Origin: Shewanella benthica
Lineage (GTDB): Bacteria > Pseudomonadota > Gammaproteobacteria > Enterobacterales > Shewanellaceae
Assembly: GCA_023284085.1 (NCBI GenBank)
Contig: JAKVHY010000017.1
Location: 52,348 to 116,347 of the forward strand
Direction: 5' to 3'
DNA: 64,000 nt
This document shows, piece by piece, positions 1 to 9,002 of this stretch. Within the stretch, counting starts at the first letter, position 1, and the number at the start of each line of letters is the position of its first letter. The notes under the pieces were generated by a model, which made no database searches, had not been told where the DNA came from, and saw only the letters and a program-made list of their open reading frames with translations. The position numbers and the translations under genes are program-made.

Positions 1-205
1 CGGTGAACAGCGCTTCATACGACTTCACGTCGCACACCCGACTTGTGGTTATCAGGAAGAACGTCCTCTCACGATTCTGTTCCCGTCCAATGGACTTCGT
101 TACATTGTCAGACTCGCTTCTTTATTCAGAGTCTTAGGGTCATCTGGTGATACAGATGGTTCACTCAAAGCGGTGAACAGCGCTTCATACGACTTCACGT
201 CGCAC
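1..205. repeat. Tandem direct repeat, 35-bp units 170 bp apart; possible group II intron 5' end
   Basis: The 35 bases at 1-35 recur exactly at 171-205, giving a 170-bp period that may continue left of the window. Read on the minus strand each unit begins GTGCGACGTGAAG, which fits the GUGYG 5' end of bacterial group II introns. This agrees with an intron 3'-end relic at 1432-1502, but the order is wrong for a single intact intron. The repeat is certain; the intron assignment is tentative. Confidence 0.6.
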
Positions 206-428
206 GGGTAAAAACGACTTAGAGCGATCGCACTAAGACGTACCTGGACAAAAGTGAGTCAGCGTTTTTGGTGCGGCTCCCACGCTCAGATAACTGTTCG
301 TATTGATAGTAGCAAAAAATACACTTCACTAGTTGGTGCTTTTGAAAGCTTCTTTATCTTTTTAAGTAACTGAATTAGATAAAAATAGATGGTTAAATAT
401 GCAGGTCAGTTTCTTACCTATAACAAGG
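206..428. other. Non-coding stretch next to the repeat
   Basis: No supportable gene. The 12-mer actaagacgtac at 232-243 recurs next to the intron relic at 1511-1522, so this stretch may also be mobile-element debris. The right part is AT-rich and lies downstream of the minus-strand DUF2971 gene. Confidence 0.4.
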
Positions 429-1283
429 CTACAAATCTTCAAATCGTAGCCGATAGTCAACACTATCGATCCGTGTTTTTTGCAGTTGAATATCATAATT
501 AGATAAATGTTCTCGCGCTGTATCGATCAGAGATTCATCTGCATTACATCCAAAAGTTACTGACTTTATAGCGCCTTTAGGAACTTCATACATACATAAT
601 AGGTCTTTATGACGTAGTAGATAAGGACTTCGAGCTTGATGCTCAGGGATGGCTATGAGGTCTCTATATTGCAGGTTTTTTGACTTAAAATCATTATTCA
701 GAACTAGTGAAAAGAAGTCTACTTTATCTTTGTGAATTAGTTTTTTATCTGCGGTTACCAAATCTAATATTAATCGGTGCTCTTTTTCATAAGCCCACTC
801 ATCGGACTTATGTAGATATAACTCCATCAAATAATTGTTAACCGAAGCTAAACGTTCCTTTCTATATAAAACCCTACTTAGCCGCCCTTCATGAGAATTA
901 TGCTTGGTAACAAACTTAGATGAAAAAAACTCATGTTTGCTATCAAACTCAATTACCATACCTTGATGCTGTTCTGCATAGTGCGCCCACATCAATAAGT
1001 TACCCCTAGTCTCTGTAAAGCTGATGACACCATGATTCAAGAAAAAAGCATCATCCATCCCTTCAGAATCAGAACTTTTCAAAAATTCGATAGCTTCATC
1101 CCTAGTTCTACTCCTTCCTTTTTCCTTGAAAGTACGTAAAGACATAACCATATCAATCAGATACTCATCACTTGCTATGATTTCAAATGGATCATTTAAA
1201 GCAGTTTGAGTTGATGCACGAAGCCATCTGTTTACAAAAAAATCAGGGCGCAAAGGCATATATTTGTAGAGTTTGATATCCAT
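429..1283 (-). CDS. DUF2971 family protein
   Basis: Cytoplasmic protein of about 284 residues and unknown function. It shows the hallmarks I associate with DUF2971: a start like KLYKYMPL, then a LNDPFE motif near residue 30, and a central FTETRGNLLMWAHYAEQHQG block followed by a short VIEFD strand. No signal peptide or membrane segment is visible. An upstream ATG would add 15 residues; the internal start MDIKLYKY fits the family better, but neither has a clear Shine-Dalgarno sequence. It is a single gene between a tandem repeat and intron debris and is more AT-rich than the metabolic genes to its right, which suggests acquisition. Function cannot be given. Confidence 0.75.
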   Translation of the reverse strand: MDIKLYKYMPLRPDFFVNRWLRASTQTALNDPFEIIASDEYLIDMVMSLRTFKEKGRSRTRDEAIEFLKSSDSEGMDDAFFLNHGVISFTETRGNLLMWAHYAEQHQGMVIEFDSKHEFFSSKFVTKHNSHEGRLSRVLYRKERLASVNNYLMELYLHKSDEWAYEKEHRLILDLVTADKKLIHKDKVDFFSLVLNNDFKSKNLQYRDLIAIPEHQARSPYLLRHKDLLCMYEVPKGAIKSVTFGCNADESLIDTAREHLSNYDIQLQKTRIDSVDYRLRFEDL

Positions 1284-1431
1284 ACTGAACTTATTAGAAA
1301 TGAAGTAGATAACATAATCATATAACAATACTTAACCATTCAAAATGATACCTTTAATACGTATCCTTGATATGTGAAAAGTCATTTACTACCAATTGAG
1401 TACAATATGCAGTTGTAACTCGTCTTGGTCG

Positions 1432-1502
1432 GATAAGCGGCACCTGTTACCAAGTGCCGCTCTCCTAAGAACCGTACGTGCAACTTTCACTGCATACGGC
1501 TC
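1432..1502 (-). mobile_element. Group II intron 3'-end relic (domains V and VI)
   Basis: Read on the minus strand, 1502-1469 is a 34-nt hairpin starting GAGCCGTATGC, with a GTGAAAGT-like centre and ending GTACGGTTC. This is the conserved domain V of bacterial group II introns. It is followed at 1463-1432 by a second stem (GAGCGGCAC...GGTGCCGCTTAT) fitting domain VI and the 3' splice end. No reverse transcriptase reading frame is nearby, so this is a dead 3' fragment. Upstream on the same strand (1503-1560) there is more intron-like sequence but no protein. Confidence 0.75.
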
Positions 1503-1708
1503 AAGCCTCCACTAAGACGTACTATGTTACCCAGTAACCACAGGGGTTACCTTTGCAATACTAATTTGAAGCTTTGATACTTTCAGCTCAATGACTCACC
1601 AATCGATGGAGTGTCATTGAGCAAAGGAACAAAGGGGTCGTAGCGAATTAGGTAGTTCTCATGATTTAAATTTGTTTACAGGTAAGGTTAAATAAATAGC
1701 CTTCTTTT

Positions 1709-1809
1709 GAGAACCCAGTGTAGATGCGTCTGCGAGCTTCCAAAACAAGGATGTTTTGGCAGAGCCCACAAGGAAGTGCTTGCGGCGGTTCGCAGAAGCA
1801 TCTGCACAA
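1709..1809 (-). repeat. Dispersed ~100-bp repeat, copy A
   Basis: The reverse complement of this stretch aligns along its whole length with 29471-29571. Both contain an inverted core built on CCAAAACA...TGTTTTGG (here 1739-1760), flanked by CTTCTGCGA on one side and CTACA.TGGGTT on the other. There is no coding capacity. Its size and palindromic core suggest a non-autonomous mobile or REP-like element. Confidence 0.7.
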
Positions 1810-2035
1810 TCCTCGCCGGACAGGCGTTAGATTACCATGAAAGGGCGACCTTGAAATACACTCCCCAATACCAACTCAGCTAGAAGCTAAATCAGAAAAT
1901 GTAATCCAGCTTCATTCGAAGCCTGCTCACTTTGGGGGGGACTTGACCGACTATGGTTATATTATGCCAATGTATGATGTCTTCTATGGCTTTTAGGTCA
2001 TAGTAGAATAATATTTGAGCCAGTCATTTTTCAAT
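1810..2035. other. Intergenic, no gene seen
   Basis: No convincing reading frame, hairpin or RNA gene. The right end must carry the promoter of the lipoprotein-metA unit; a TTGAGC at 2015-2020 is a possible -35 element but I cannot fix the -10. Confidence 0.3.
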
Positions 2036-2059
2036 GGACGTATGGACATCTAGAGGTCT
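2036..2059 (+). promoter_or_regulatory. Three tandem MetJ-type boxes
   Basis: Three consecutive 8-mers, GGACGTAT (2036), GGACATCT (2044) and AGAGGTCT (2052), match the MetJ consensus AGACGTCT at 6, 6 and 7 of 8 positions with no gaps. MetJ dimers bind tandem met boxes cooperatively. They end 24 bp before the lipoprotein start, and metA follows 70 bp after that gene with no terminator visible between, so S-adenosylmethionine-dependent repression of both genes is inferred. Confidence 0.75.
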
Positions 2060-2083
2060 TAATGTATGATTAGGAGAGATACA

Positions 2084-2485
2084 ATGAAAAAATGGTTGAA
2101 ACCGATTTTACCTTTGGTCATGGCTGCTGCAACTTTAGCGGGCTGCGCAACACCTAATGCGGTTGTCGAGATACAGGGAGAGATTTGGTACAAGGAGCGC
2201 ATCGCCTTGCCACAAGATGCAGTGTTGACCGTTCAGCTAAAAGATGTGTCCTTGATGGATGTGCCGGCAGTGGTAATGGCACAGGTTGAGAGAAGTGATG
2301 TGACGTCTCCAGCCCCGTTTCATTTTTTGATAAACAGAGATCAATTTGAAGCGGGTCATACCTACGCGATAGGAGCAAGGATTAGCTTCAATGACAAGCT
2401 GATGTTTATCAATACTCAAGCGTACAACATAGATGTAGATTCAACAGAGCCTATGTCTGTCAGGGTAGAAAAAGTGGGTCGCTAA
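2084..2485 (+). CDS. YbaY/YscW-type lipoprotein
   Basis: Predicted lipoprotein of 133 residues. The start at 2084 is preceded by AGGAG at 2072-2076; the ATG at 2066 lacks a site. The N-terminus is a type II signal peptide, MKKWLK plus a hydrophobic run ending ATLAGC, with the lipidated Cys at residue 21. The mature part (VEIQGEIWYKERIALPQDAVL...VQLKDVSL) is an all-beta domain of the YbaY/YscW type, found in small envelope lipoproteins, with the usual FxFxINRDQ-like segment. It is apparently the first gene of a MetJ-regulated unit with metA. Its connection with methionine is inferred only from that operator and position. The biochemical role is unknown. Confidence 0.8.
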   Translation: MKKWLKPILPLVMAAATLAGCATPNAVVEIQGEIWYKERIALPQDAVLTVQLKDVSLMDVPAVVMAQVERSDVTSPAPFHFLINRDQFEAGHTYAIGARISFNDKLMFINTQAYNIDVDSTEPMSVRVEKVGR

Positions 2486-2555
2486 GCCGGATAACTGATT
2501 TAGCCGCATTTTTCTACTACTTTGTTTAATCAAACGATAGAGGATGAGGCGCTGT

Positions 2556-3500
2556 ATGCCGGTTAAAATTCCCGATAATCTGCCCGCGGCAGGTATTTTA
2601 GAGTCAGAAAATATTTTCGTCATGTCCGAGACTCGAGCCGCGAATCAGGACATTCGTCCGATGAAAGTGCTGATCTTGAATCTGATGCCCAATAAGATAG
2701 AGACAGAGACTCAGTTACTGCGCTTATTGGGTAATACACCATTACAGGTGGATGTGGATTTACTGCGGATCCACGATAAAGAATCTAAGCATACCTCTAT
2801 CGATCATATGAATAATTTCTATCGGGATTTTGAGGCGATTAGTCATAAAAATTACGATGGGCTGATCATCACTGGTGCGCCTCTGGGTCAGATTGAGTTT
2901 GAAGACGTGACCTATTGGGATCATATTCGTGAAATTATCGACTGGTCCCAGCGCCATGTTACCTCAGTGCTTTTTCTATGTTGGGCGGCCCATGCGGCAC
3001 TCTATCACCTGTATGGATTAAATAGGAAACTGCTCAAGTCGAAACGTTCAGGGGTATTTCTTCATCAGCGAACCAGTCAACATTTCCCTTTGTTACGTGG
3101 TTTCGATGACGAATTTTTAGCACCTCATTCCCGATTTGCTCAGATGGATATCGATGAGCTTAAGGCTCACCCCGCTCTGCAGGTATTAACGGAATCCGAT
3201 GAGGCGGGGGCTTATATGGTGCTCAGTACCAATAGCCGAAATCTGTTCGTGATGGGCCATCCCGAGTATCAGAAGGCGACACTCAAGGATGAGTACCTGC
3301 GGGATCTAGCCGAGGGGCTAGAGCCTGAAATACCACAGAACTACTTTAGAGATAACGATCCTGAACAGGAGCCCGTCGCTCGCTGGCATGGTCATGGCAG
3401 CTTGTTGGTCAGTAATTGGCTGAACTATTATGTGTATCAGTTAACCCCTTATAATCTGGATGACATGAGTGCCATCACCCCTTGGGAAGAGGAAGTTTAG
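2556..3500 (+). CDS. metA: Homoserine O-succinyltransferase
   Basis: Acylates L-homoserine with succinyl-CoA, the committed step of methionine synthesis, in the cytoplasm. The 314-residue protein matches MetA in length and sequence: [21 protein letters not shown] start, [19 protein letters not shown] near residue 35, the catalytic Cys in [15 protein letters not shown], and a late catalytic His/Glu region FVMGHPEYQ. The ATG at 2556 is chosen over 2544 because family members begin MPI.IP and because GAGG at 2546-2549 lies six bases upstream. It follows the lipoprotein gene by 70 bp and shares the met-box operator. I see no SAM riboswitch. Confidence 0.96.
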   Translation: MPVKIPDNLPAAGILESENIFVMSETRAANQDIRPMKVLILNLMPNKIETETQLLRLLGNTPLQVDVDLLRIHDKESKHTSIDHMNNFYRDFEAISHKNYDGLIITGAPLGQIEFEDVTYWDHIREIIDWSQRHVTSVLFLCWAAHAALYHLYGLNRKLLKSKRSGVFLHQRTSQHFPLLRGFDDEFLAPHSRFAQMDIDELKAHPALQVLTESDEAGAYMVLSTNSRNLFVMGHPEYQKATLKDEYLRDLAEGLEPEIPQNYFRDNDPEQEPVARWHGHGSLLVSNWLNYYVYQLTPYNLDDMSAITPWEEEV

Positions 3501-3968
3501 CCTTCCAGGTTCGTTAATCATTCATCTATACCAAAGGATGAGTGAATGTGGGTAGATGATGAAACTATTAAAACTGATAGCTATATTATTAGTGAATGCA
3601 TCTCTGTTACCCATTCGGGCTTAGCCTGCATTGGCTAAGCCAAGCTAACTCAGTCTTGTCAGCAGACAAAAATGAATGTCCGACAAATTGAAGCAAGGAG
3701 CATCTCTCTAGTGCTGCATTGTTTTAAACTTCATTATAAGAGCTAGTTTTTTAAGCTAGCTGGTCAATTTCCTCATCTCGGACTAACAGCAAGGGCCTGT
3801 GTAAATCTTGAGTGACAATATCACTCTCTTGTTTCGTTTCTTATCTTGCTACTTCCGCTTGCTTTACGTTCGCGTAAACGTCAGAGTGCTATTCTTTAGT
3901 TATAGAACTTGAACTAGATCACCTATTTTTGGCTGACGCTAATTAGCCGATAAAAGACGGAGTGGATA
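3501..3968. other. Intergenic with tiny signal-like ORF and hairpins
   Basis: Between metA and the thiolase gene. At 3556-3624 there is a 22-codon frame, MMKLLKLIAILLVNASLLPIRA in two parts (MMKLLKLIAILL then VNASLLPIRA), which looks like the first part of an exported protein cut short by a stop. It may be a gene relic. A GAGTGA-caata-TCACTC hairpin lies at 3810-3826. Nothing else coding is visible. Confidence 0.4.
3863..3878 (+). promoter_or_regulatory. Candidate LiuR-type operator
   Basis: TTTACG-ttcg-CGTAAA is a perfect 6-bp dyad, extended as TTTACGTTCGCGTAAACG. As I recall, LiuR, a MerR-family regulator of branched-chain amino acid catabolism in gammaproteobacteria, binds TTTACGT/ACGTAAA-like dyads. 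The site sits about 90 bp before the thiolase start, ahead of the whole valine/isoleucine block. The regulator gene is not in this window. Confidence 0.5.
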
Positions 3969-5159
3969 ATGAGTACAGAGCAATTGAGTCAAGAGATTGT
4001 CATTGTGGCAGCCAAACGCACCCCTATGGGGGGCTTTCAGGGATCCCTATCTACCGTCCCATCGCCTAAACTGGCAGCGACTGCCATCAAGAGTCTGATT
4101 GAGCAGACGGGCATTGCCGCCGATGCCATCGATGAGGTCTTGATGGGCTGTGTACTTCCTGCCGGTTTGGGCCAGGCGCCGGCGCGTCAAGCGACCCTTG
4201 GCGCAGGTTTACCCCTGTCGGTTGGCGCGACGACAGTCAATAAGGTCTGTGGTTCAGGTATGAAAACAGTCATGTTGGCCCATGATCTTATCAAGGCCGG
4301 CAGTGCCGATATCGTCATCGCCGGTGGCATGGAAAGCATGAGTCTGGCACCTTATCTGCTTGATAAAGCCCGCGGTGGCATGCGTATGGGTCACGGTAAG
4401 ATAATGGATCATATGTTCTTAGATGGACTGGAAGATGCCTATACTGGTGGCGCCATGGGCACGTTTGCACAAAACACCGCCGATGAGTTTAAGCTTACTC
4501 GTGAGCAGATGGACGCTTTCTCTCTGAGCTCTTTAGCTAAAGCCAATAAGGCCATCGAGTCCGGTGCATTTAAACAAGAGATAGCAGCTGTCACAGTATC
4601 GAGTCGCCGCGGCGATACCTTAGTCGATACCGATGAGCAGCCGGGTAATGCCCGTCCCGATAAGATCCCCACCCTGCGTCCGGCTTTTGCTAAAGACGGC
4701 ACCATCACCGCAGCCAACTCAAGCTCAATCTCAGATGGCGCGGCGGCGCTTATGTTGATGACGGCGAAACAGGCCAATATTCAGGGCTTGCCGATACTCG
4801 CGACTATCAAGGGCCATGCCACCCATGCCCAGGAACCATCACTATTTACCACGGCGCCAGTTGGCGCCATGAACAAGCTGCTCGATAAGGTGAACTGGAG
4901 TAAGGATGATGTGGATCTGTTTGAGATCAACGAGGCCTTTGCCATGGTGACCATGTTGGCGATCTCTGAGCTCTCTCTCGATGAGTCTAAGGTCAACGTC
5001 AATGGCGGCGCCTGTGCACTGGGCCATCCTATTGGCTGTTCGGGTTCGCGTTTGTTAGTGACATTGATACATGCACTCAAGGCCCGCGGGCTCAAGCGCG
5101 GTGTCGCATCGCTCTGTATCGGTGGCGGCGAAGCCACTGCCATGGCAATCGAAGTTTAA
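3969..5159 (+). CDS. Acetyl-CoA C-acyltransferase (thiolase)
   Basis: Thiolase of 396 residues that cleaves 3-ketoacyl-CoA with CoA. In this block the likely substrate is 2-methylacetoacetyl-CoA from isoleucine, giving acetyl-CoA and propionyl-CoA. Visible catalytic residues are the nucleophilic Cys94 in NKVCGSGMK, His353 in NGGACALGHPIGCSG and Cys383 in SLCIGGGEA. GGAG lies about 10 bp before the ATG. It is the first gene of the degradation block but is separated from mmsA by a strong terminator-like hairpin and 230 bp, so it may be partly uncoupled from the rest. The paralogue could also be named atoB-like; specificity comes from context only. Confidence 0.93.
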   Translation: MSTEQLSQEIVIVAAKRTPMGGFQGSLSTVPSPKLAATAIKSLIEQTGIAADAIDEVLMGCVLPAGLGQAPARQATLGAGLPLSVGATTVNKVCGSGMKTVMLAHDLIKAGSADIVIAGGMESMSLAPYLLDKARGGMRMGHGKIMDHMFLDGLEDAYTGGAMGTFAQNTADEFKLTREQMDAFSLSSLAKANKAIESGAFKQEIAAVTVSSRRGDTLVDTDEQPGNARPDKIPTLRPAFAKDGTITAANSSSISDGAAALMLMTAKQANIQGLPILATIKGHATHAQEPSLFTTAPVGAMNKLLDKVNWSKDDVDLFEINEAFAMVTMLAISELSLDESKVNVNGGACALGHPIGCSGSRLLVTLIHALKARGLKRGVASLCIGGGEATAMAIEV

Positions 5160-5168
5160 GTTGACCAT

Positions 5169-5198
5169 AAGGCTTGTCTGAAAAGATAAGCCTTTTTT
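5169..5198 (+). terminator. Rho-independent terminator after thiolase gene
   Basis: AAGGCTT (5169-5175), a loop of about 12 nt, AAGCC and a run of six T. It would end or attenuate transcription between the thiolase and mmsA. Confidence 0.8.
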
Positions 5199-5275
5199 AT
5201 TGGTAAGGAAAAGCCAATGAAAGTTAAAGATAGAGAATAATCAGATAAGTAGACGAGTAAATACCAAACATTATG

Positions 5276-5297
5276 TGAGTAAATAACTAGTTACTCA
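5276..5297. promoter_or_regulatory. Short inverted repeat upstream of mmsA
   Basis: TGAGTAA (5276-5282) and TTACTCA (5291-5297) form a perfect 7-bp dyad with an 8-bp spacer, about 95 bp before mmsA. It could be an operator for a separate mmsA promoter. No regulator is assigned. Confidence 0.3.
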
Positions 5298-5390
5298 TGT
5301 ACCGCAATCAACAAGACAACGAGTTTACGGTGGATAAAAAAATAATAAACCACAGCAAACTTGTTCCAAGCAGTCTTAATGGGAAGCAAT

Positions 5391-6896
5391 ATGACCACTC
5401 AAGTGAAACATTATATCGACGGCCAATTTATCGATGGTATCGGAGAACATCAGATTTCGGTAACGAACCCTGCCAATAATGAAACCATCGCCATGATTAA
5501 TGCTGCTACCGTCCAGGAGGTGGAAACTGCCATAGCCAGTGCCAAATCAGCCTTCAAAACCTGGAAAGAGGTGCCCGTTTCCGAGCGTGCCCGGGTGATG
5601 TTCAGATATCAGCATCTGCTGAAAGAGCACCATGATGAGTTGGCGACTATTCTGGCTCAAGAGACGGGTAAGACATTTGATGATGCTAAAGGCGATGTCT
5701 GGCGCGGTATCGAAGTGGCCGAACATGCCTGTAATATTGCGACCCTGATCATGGGGGAAACCGTCGAGAATGTGGCCAGAGGCATAGATACTTATAGTTA
5801 CAGTCAACCTCTGGGCGTATGTGCCGGTATTACTCCGTTTAATTTCCCTGCCATGATCCCGCTGTGGATGTTCCCCTTGTCTATCGCCTGCGGTAACACT
5901 TTCGTACTCAAGCCTTCGGAGCAAGATCCCATGACGCCTCAGCGTCTGGTTGAATTGTTCGAAGAGGCCGGTGCACCTAAGGGCGTGTTGCAGTTAGTGC
6001 ATGGTGATAAGACAGCGGTAGATGTGCTGCTGAATCATCAAGACATCAAGGCGATCTCTTTCGTAGGCTCTGTGGGCGTGGGTCAATATATCTATAAGAC
6101 AGGCACGGATAACCTCAAGCGTGTACAGGCTTTTGCCGGCGCTAAGAATCACTGTGTTGTTATGCCAGATGCCAACAAGCAGAAAGTGATCAATAACTTA
6201 GTCGGAGCCTCGGTGGGCGCGGCAGGCCAACGTTGTATGGCGCTATCTGTGGCGATATTTGTCGGCGCGGCCAAAGAGTGGATCCCTGAACTCAAGGAAG
6301 CCATTGCCAAGGTCAAACCCGGTCTGTGGGATGATAAAGAGGCGGGCTATGGCCCACTGATCAGCCCGGCAGCCAAAGCGCGAGTGCTGTCGCTTATCGC
6401 GCAAGGTAAGGCGGAGGGCGCCACGTGTCTGCTCGACGGTTCTGAATTTACTGTGCCAGGTTATGAATCCGGCAACTGGGTGGGTCCGACTGTGTTTAGC
6501 AATGTCACCACTGAGATGACCATCTATAAAGAGGAGATCTTCGGTCCAGTGCTGTGCTGCATGGAGTCCGATACCCTGGAAGAGGCCATCGAGATAGTCA
6601 ATGACAGCCCCTATGGTAATGGAACCTCAATCTTTACTGCCAGTGGCGCGGTCGCGCGTAAATATCAGCATGAGATAGAAGTCGGCCAGGTGGGGATCAA
6701 TGTGCCTATTCCTGTGCCTTTACCTTTCTTCTCTTTCACCGGCTGGAAGGGTAGCTTCTATGGCGATCAGCATGCCTATGGCAAGCAGGCGGTGCGTTTC
6801 TATACCGAAACTAAGACCATCACGGCGCGCTGGTTTGAGTCACAGATAACTGACGCAGAGCATGCAGAGCCCAACATGACGATAGAGCTTAAGTAA
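5391..6896 (+). CDS. mmsA: Methylmalonate-semialdehyde dehydrogenase (CoA-acylating)
   Basis: Converts methylmalonate semialdehyde plus CoA and NAD+ to propionyl-CoA in valine degradation. The 501-residue protein has the aldehyde-dehydrogenase fold: the [17 protein letters not shown] segment typical of MmsA, the NAD site [12 protein letters not shown], and the catalytic Cys282 in [11 protein letters not shown]. The late [12 protein letters not shown] and [18 protein letters not shown] blocks are also family signatures. The ATG at 5391 ([13 protein letters not shown]) is chosen: GGAAG lies just upstream, and the in-frame TTG at 5361 would add a non-conserved tail. It is the first gene after the internal terminator, probably co-transcribed with the downstream genes. 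Confidence 0.96.
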   Translation: MTTQVKHYIDGQFIDGIGEHQISVTNPANNETIAMINAATVQEVETAIASAKSAFKTWKEVPVSERARVMFRYQHLLKEHHDELATILAQETGKTFDDAKGDVWRGIEVAEHACNIATLIMGETVENVARGIDTYSYSQPLGVCAGITPFNFPAMIPLWMFPLSIACGNTFVLKPSEQDPMTPQRLVELFEEAGAPKGVLQLVHGDKTAVDVLLNHQDIKAISFVGSVGVGQYIYKTGTDNLKRVQAFAGAKNHCVVMPDANKQKVINNLVGASVGAAGQRCMALSVAIFVGAAKEWIPELKEAIAKVKPGLWDDKEAGYGPLISPAAKARVLSLIAQGKAEGATCLLDGSEFTVPGYESGNWVGPTVFSNVTTEMTIYKEEIFGPVLCCMESDTLEEAIEIVNDSPYGNGTSIFTASGAVARKYQHEIEVGQVGINVPIPVPLPFFSFTGWKGSFYGDQHAYGKQAVRFYTETKTITARWFESQITDAEHAEPNMTIELK

Positions 6897-6925
6897 CAGG
6901 GCTGACGGCTCGTAAACCTTAAGCA

Positions 6926-6954
6926 CCTTAGGTGGATACCTTATCCGCCTAAGG
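6926..6954. other. Strong intergenic hairpin
   Basis: CCTTAGGTGGATA and its near-perfect complement TTATCCGCCTAAGG form a long stem (6926-6954) between mmsA and the acyl-CoA dehydrogenase gene. It is followed by ATTATT rather than a T run, so it may protect mRNA ends or attenuate rather than terminate. Confidence 0.6.
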
Positions 6955-7045
6955 ATTATTACAATATAAATAATTCAATATACAGGCTGGCACACATTAA
7001 AAAAAAGAGCTTGAGCTCTATTATAAAGTGCCGAGGAGACCATCG

Positions 7046-8203
7046 ATGGATTTTAACCTCAGTGATGATCAGCGCCAATTTGCCGATCTAGCCCAACAGT
7101 TTTCACAAGACGAACTCGCCCCATTCGCAGCTCAATGGGATAGAGACCACCACTTCCCTAAAGATGTCATTCAACGCGCCGGAGAGCTGGGTTTCTGCTC
7201 CCTGTATTCGCCGGAGAGTGAAGGTGGCATGGGACTGTCACGTCTCGACTCATCAATTATATTCGAGCAGCTTTCCATGGGCTGTACATCCACCACTGCC
7301 ATGTTGACCATACATAATATGGCGACCTGGATGGTGACCAGTTTTGGCTCCGAAACCTTAAGAAAGGAGTGGTCTGAGTCATTAACCACGGGGCAGAAAC
7401 TGGCATCTTATTGTTTAACCGAAGCGGGCGCGGGCAGCGATGCTGCATCGCTTAAGACCAAAGCGGTGAGAGAGGGTGATGAGTATGTGATCTCCGGCAC
7501 TAAGATGTTTATCTCAGGAGCCGGGGCGACCGAGCTATTAGTGGTCATGTGCCGCACCGGACAAGATGGACCAAAAGGCATCTCAGCCATAGTGGTCCCT
7601 GCCGATGCTAAAGGGGTAACCTATGGCAAGGCGGAAGATAAGATGGGCTGGAACGCTCAACCAACCCGGGAGATCACCTTCAGTCAAGTGCGTGTACCGG
7701 TAACAAATCTATTGGGTGAAGAGGGACAAGGCTTCACTTTCGCCATGAAGGGGCTGGATGGTGGACGCATCAATATCGCCACCTGTTCAGTGGGTACGGC
7801 TCAGGCGGCGCTTGAGCGCGCCACTCAATATATGAAAGAGCGCCAGCAGTTTGGTAAACCCATCGCCACGTTTCAGGCGTTACAATTTAAACTCGCCGAC
7901 ATGGCGACTGAATTAGTGGCGGCAAGACAACTCGTGCGTTTAGCGGCCTTTAAACTCGATTGTGGCGATCCGGAAGCCTCGGCGTACTGCGCCATGGCGA
8001 AACGCTTCGCCACTGATGTCGGTTTTCAAGTCTGTGATGCGGCGTTGCAGCTGCACGGTGGCTATGGCTACATACGTGAATATCCCTTAGAGCGTTATGT
8101 GCGTGATGTGCGCGTACACCAGATATTGGAAGGAACGAACGAGATCATGCGCTTGATTATTGCGCGACGTTTACTCGATGAGAGCGCCGGACAGATCTTG
8201 TAA
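7046..8203 (+). CDS. Acyl-CoA dehydrogenase (likely isobutyryl-CoA / 2-methylbutyryl-CoA)
   Basis: FAD enzyme of 385 residues that oxidises short acyl-CoAs to 2-enoyl-CoAs and passes electrons to ETF. Visible family marks are the FAD/substrate region YCLTEAGAGSDAASLKTKA, GGRINIATCSVGTAQAALE, the FQALQFKLADMATE helix, LHGGYGYIREYP and the end VHQILEGTNEIMRLII, whose Glu is the usual catalytic base. ATG 7046 (MDFNLSDDQRQF) has GAGGAG at 7033-7038; the in-frame GTG at 7028 is too early. Position between mmsA and the hydratase implies branched-chain acyl-CoA substrates from valine and isoleucine. Exact specificity is inferred. Confidence 0.92.
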   Translation: MDFNLSDDQRQFADLAQQFSQDELAPFAAQWDRDHHFPKDVIQRAGELGFCSLYSPESEGGMGLSRLDSSIIFEQLSMGCTSTTAMLTIHNMATWMVTSFGSETLRKEWSESLTTGQKLASYCLTEAGAGSDAASLKTKAVREGDEYVISGTKMFISGAGATELLVVMCRTGQDGPKGISAIVVPADAKGVTYGKAEDKMGWNAQPTREITFSQVRVPVTNLLGEEGQGFTFAMKGLDGGRINIATCSVGTAQAALERATQYMKERQQFGKPIATFQALQFKLADMATELVAARQLVRLAAFKLDCGDPEASAYCAMAKRFATDVGFQVCDAALQLHGGYGYIREYPLERYVRDVRVHQILEGTNEIMRLIIARRLLDESAGQIL

Positions 8204-8228
8204 TTAGACTCATAAAAGGAAGTAACAG

Positions 8229-9002
8229 ATGACAGTCCTGATAGAGAAGATTGTAGGCAATACCGCAGTGATCACCATGAGCAATCCGCCAGCCAATACC
8301 TGGACCGCCCAGAGCCTGCAGCTGTTGAAGCAGAAGGTTGAGGCACTCAATGACAATCCGCAGATTTATGCCCTAGTCATAACCGGTGAAGGGGACAAGT
8401 TTTTTTCCGCCGGGGCCGATCTCAAGTTGTTTGCCGATGGCGATAAAGAGAATGCTGCCAATATGGCCCATTGTTTCGGTGAAGCGTTCGAAGCGTTAAG
8501 CGCATTTCGCGGTGTTTCCATCGCGGCAATCAATGGCTATGCCATGGGCGGCGGTTTAGAAGTGGCTCTGGCCTGTGATCTACGCATCGCCGAATCTCAG
8601 GCGGTGATGGCCTTGCCCGAAGCTACCGTAGGTCTGCTTCCTTGTGCGGGGGGGACGCAAAATCTGGCGGCGCTCATCGGAGAAGGCTGGGCTAAGCGAA
8701 TGATCTTATGTGGTGAGCGAGTGGGCGCCGAACAAGCCCTGCAGCTAAAACTGGTCGAGGAGGTGGTGGAAACCGGAGCCGCTCTCGATGCCGCCATGCA
8801 ATTAGCCGCCAAGGTGGCTAAGCAGAGTCCCAGCAGTATTAAAGCCTGTAAGACTCTGATCCAAGCCGGGCGAAATATGCCGAGAAACCAAGCCTTACCC
8901 ATAGAGCGAGAGCTGTTTGCGGACCTGTTTGATACCCAAGATCAGGCAGAAGGGGTCGCGGCTTTCCTGGAGAAGCGCAAAGCAAACTGGAAGAACTGCT
9001 GA
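8229..9002 (+). CDS. Enoyl-CoA hydratase
   Basis: Crotonase-superfamily hydratase of 257 residues, expected to hydrate methacrylyl-CoA or tiglyl-CoA in valine/isoleucine degradation. The N-terminal strands, the oxyanion-hole segment FSAGADLKLF near residue 60, AAINGYAMGGGLEVALACDLRIA and the acidic LPEATVGLLPCAGGTQNL segment are all visible. The RBS is AAAAGGAAGTAAC just before the ATG. The stop overlaps the start of the next gene as TGATG, so translation is probably coupled. It is 25 bp behind the acyl-CoA dehydrogenase gene. Confidence 0.92.
   Translation: MTVLIEKIVGNTAVITMSNPPANTWTAQSLQLLKQKVEALNDNPQIYALVITGEGDKFFSAGADLKLFADGDKENAANMAHCFGEAFEALSAFRGVSIAAINGYAMGGGLEVALACDLRIAESQAVMALPEATVGLLPCAGGTQNLAALIGEGWAKRMILCGERVGAEQALQLKLVEEVVETGAALDAAMQLAAKVAKQSPSSIKACKTLIQAGRNMPRNQALPIERELFADLFDTQDQAEGVAAFLEKRKANWKNC

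Noticed and set aside
2486..2555. SAM riboswitch or separate metA promoter
   Set aside because: The 70-bp gap has no SAM-riboswitch structure and no convincing -35/-10 pair; the met boxes upstream explain regulation better.
4439..5143. Long antisense ORFs under the thiolase gene
   Set aside because: Third-position composition of the real gene keeps the opposite frames open; no family signature.
5297..5479. 60-codon ORF at the mmsA start
   Set aside because: Runs into mmsA in another frame; mmsA is unmistakable.
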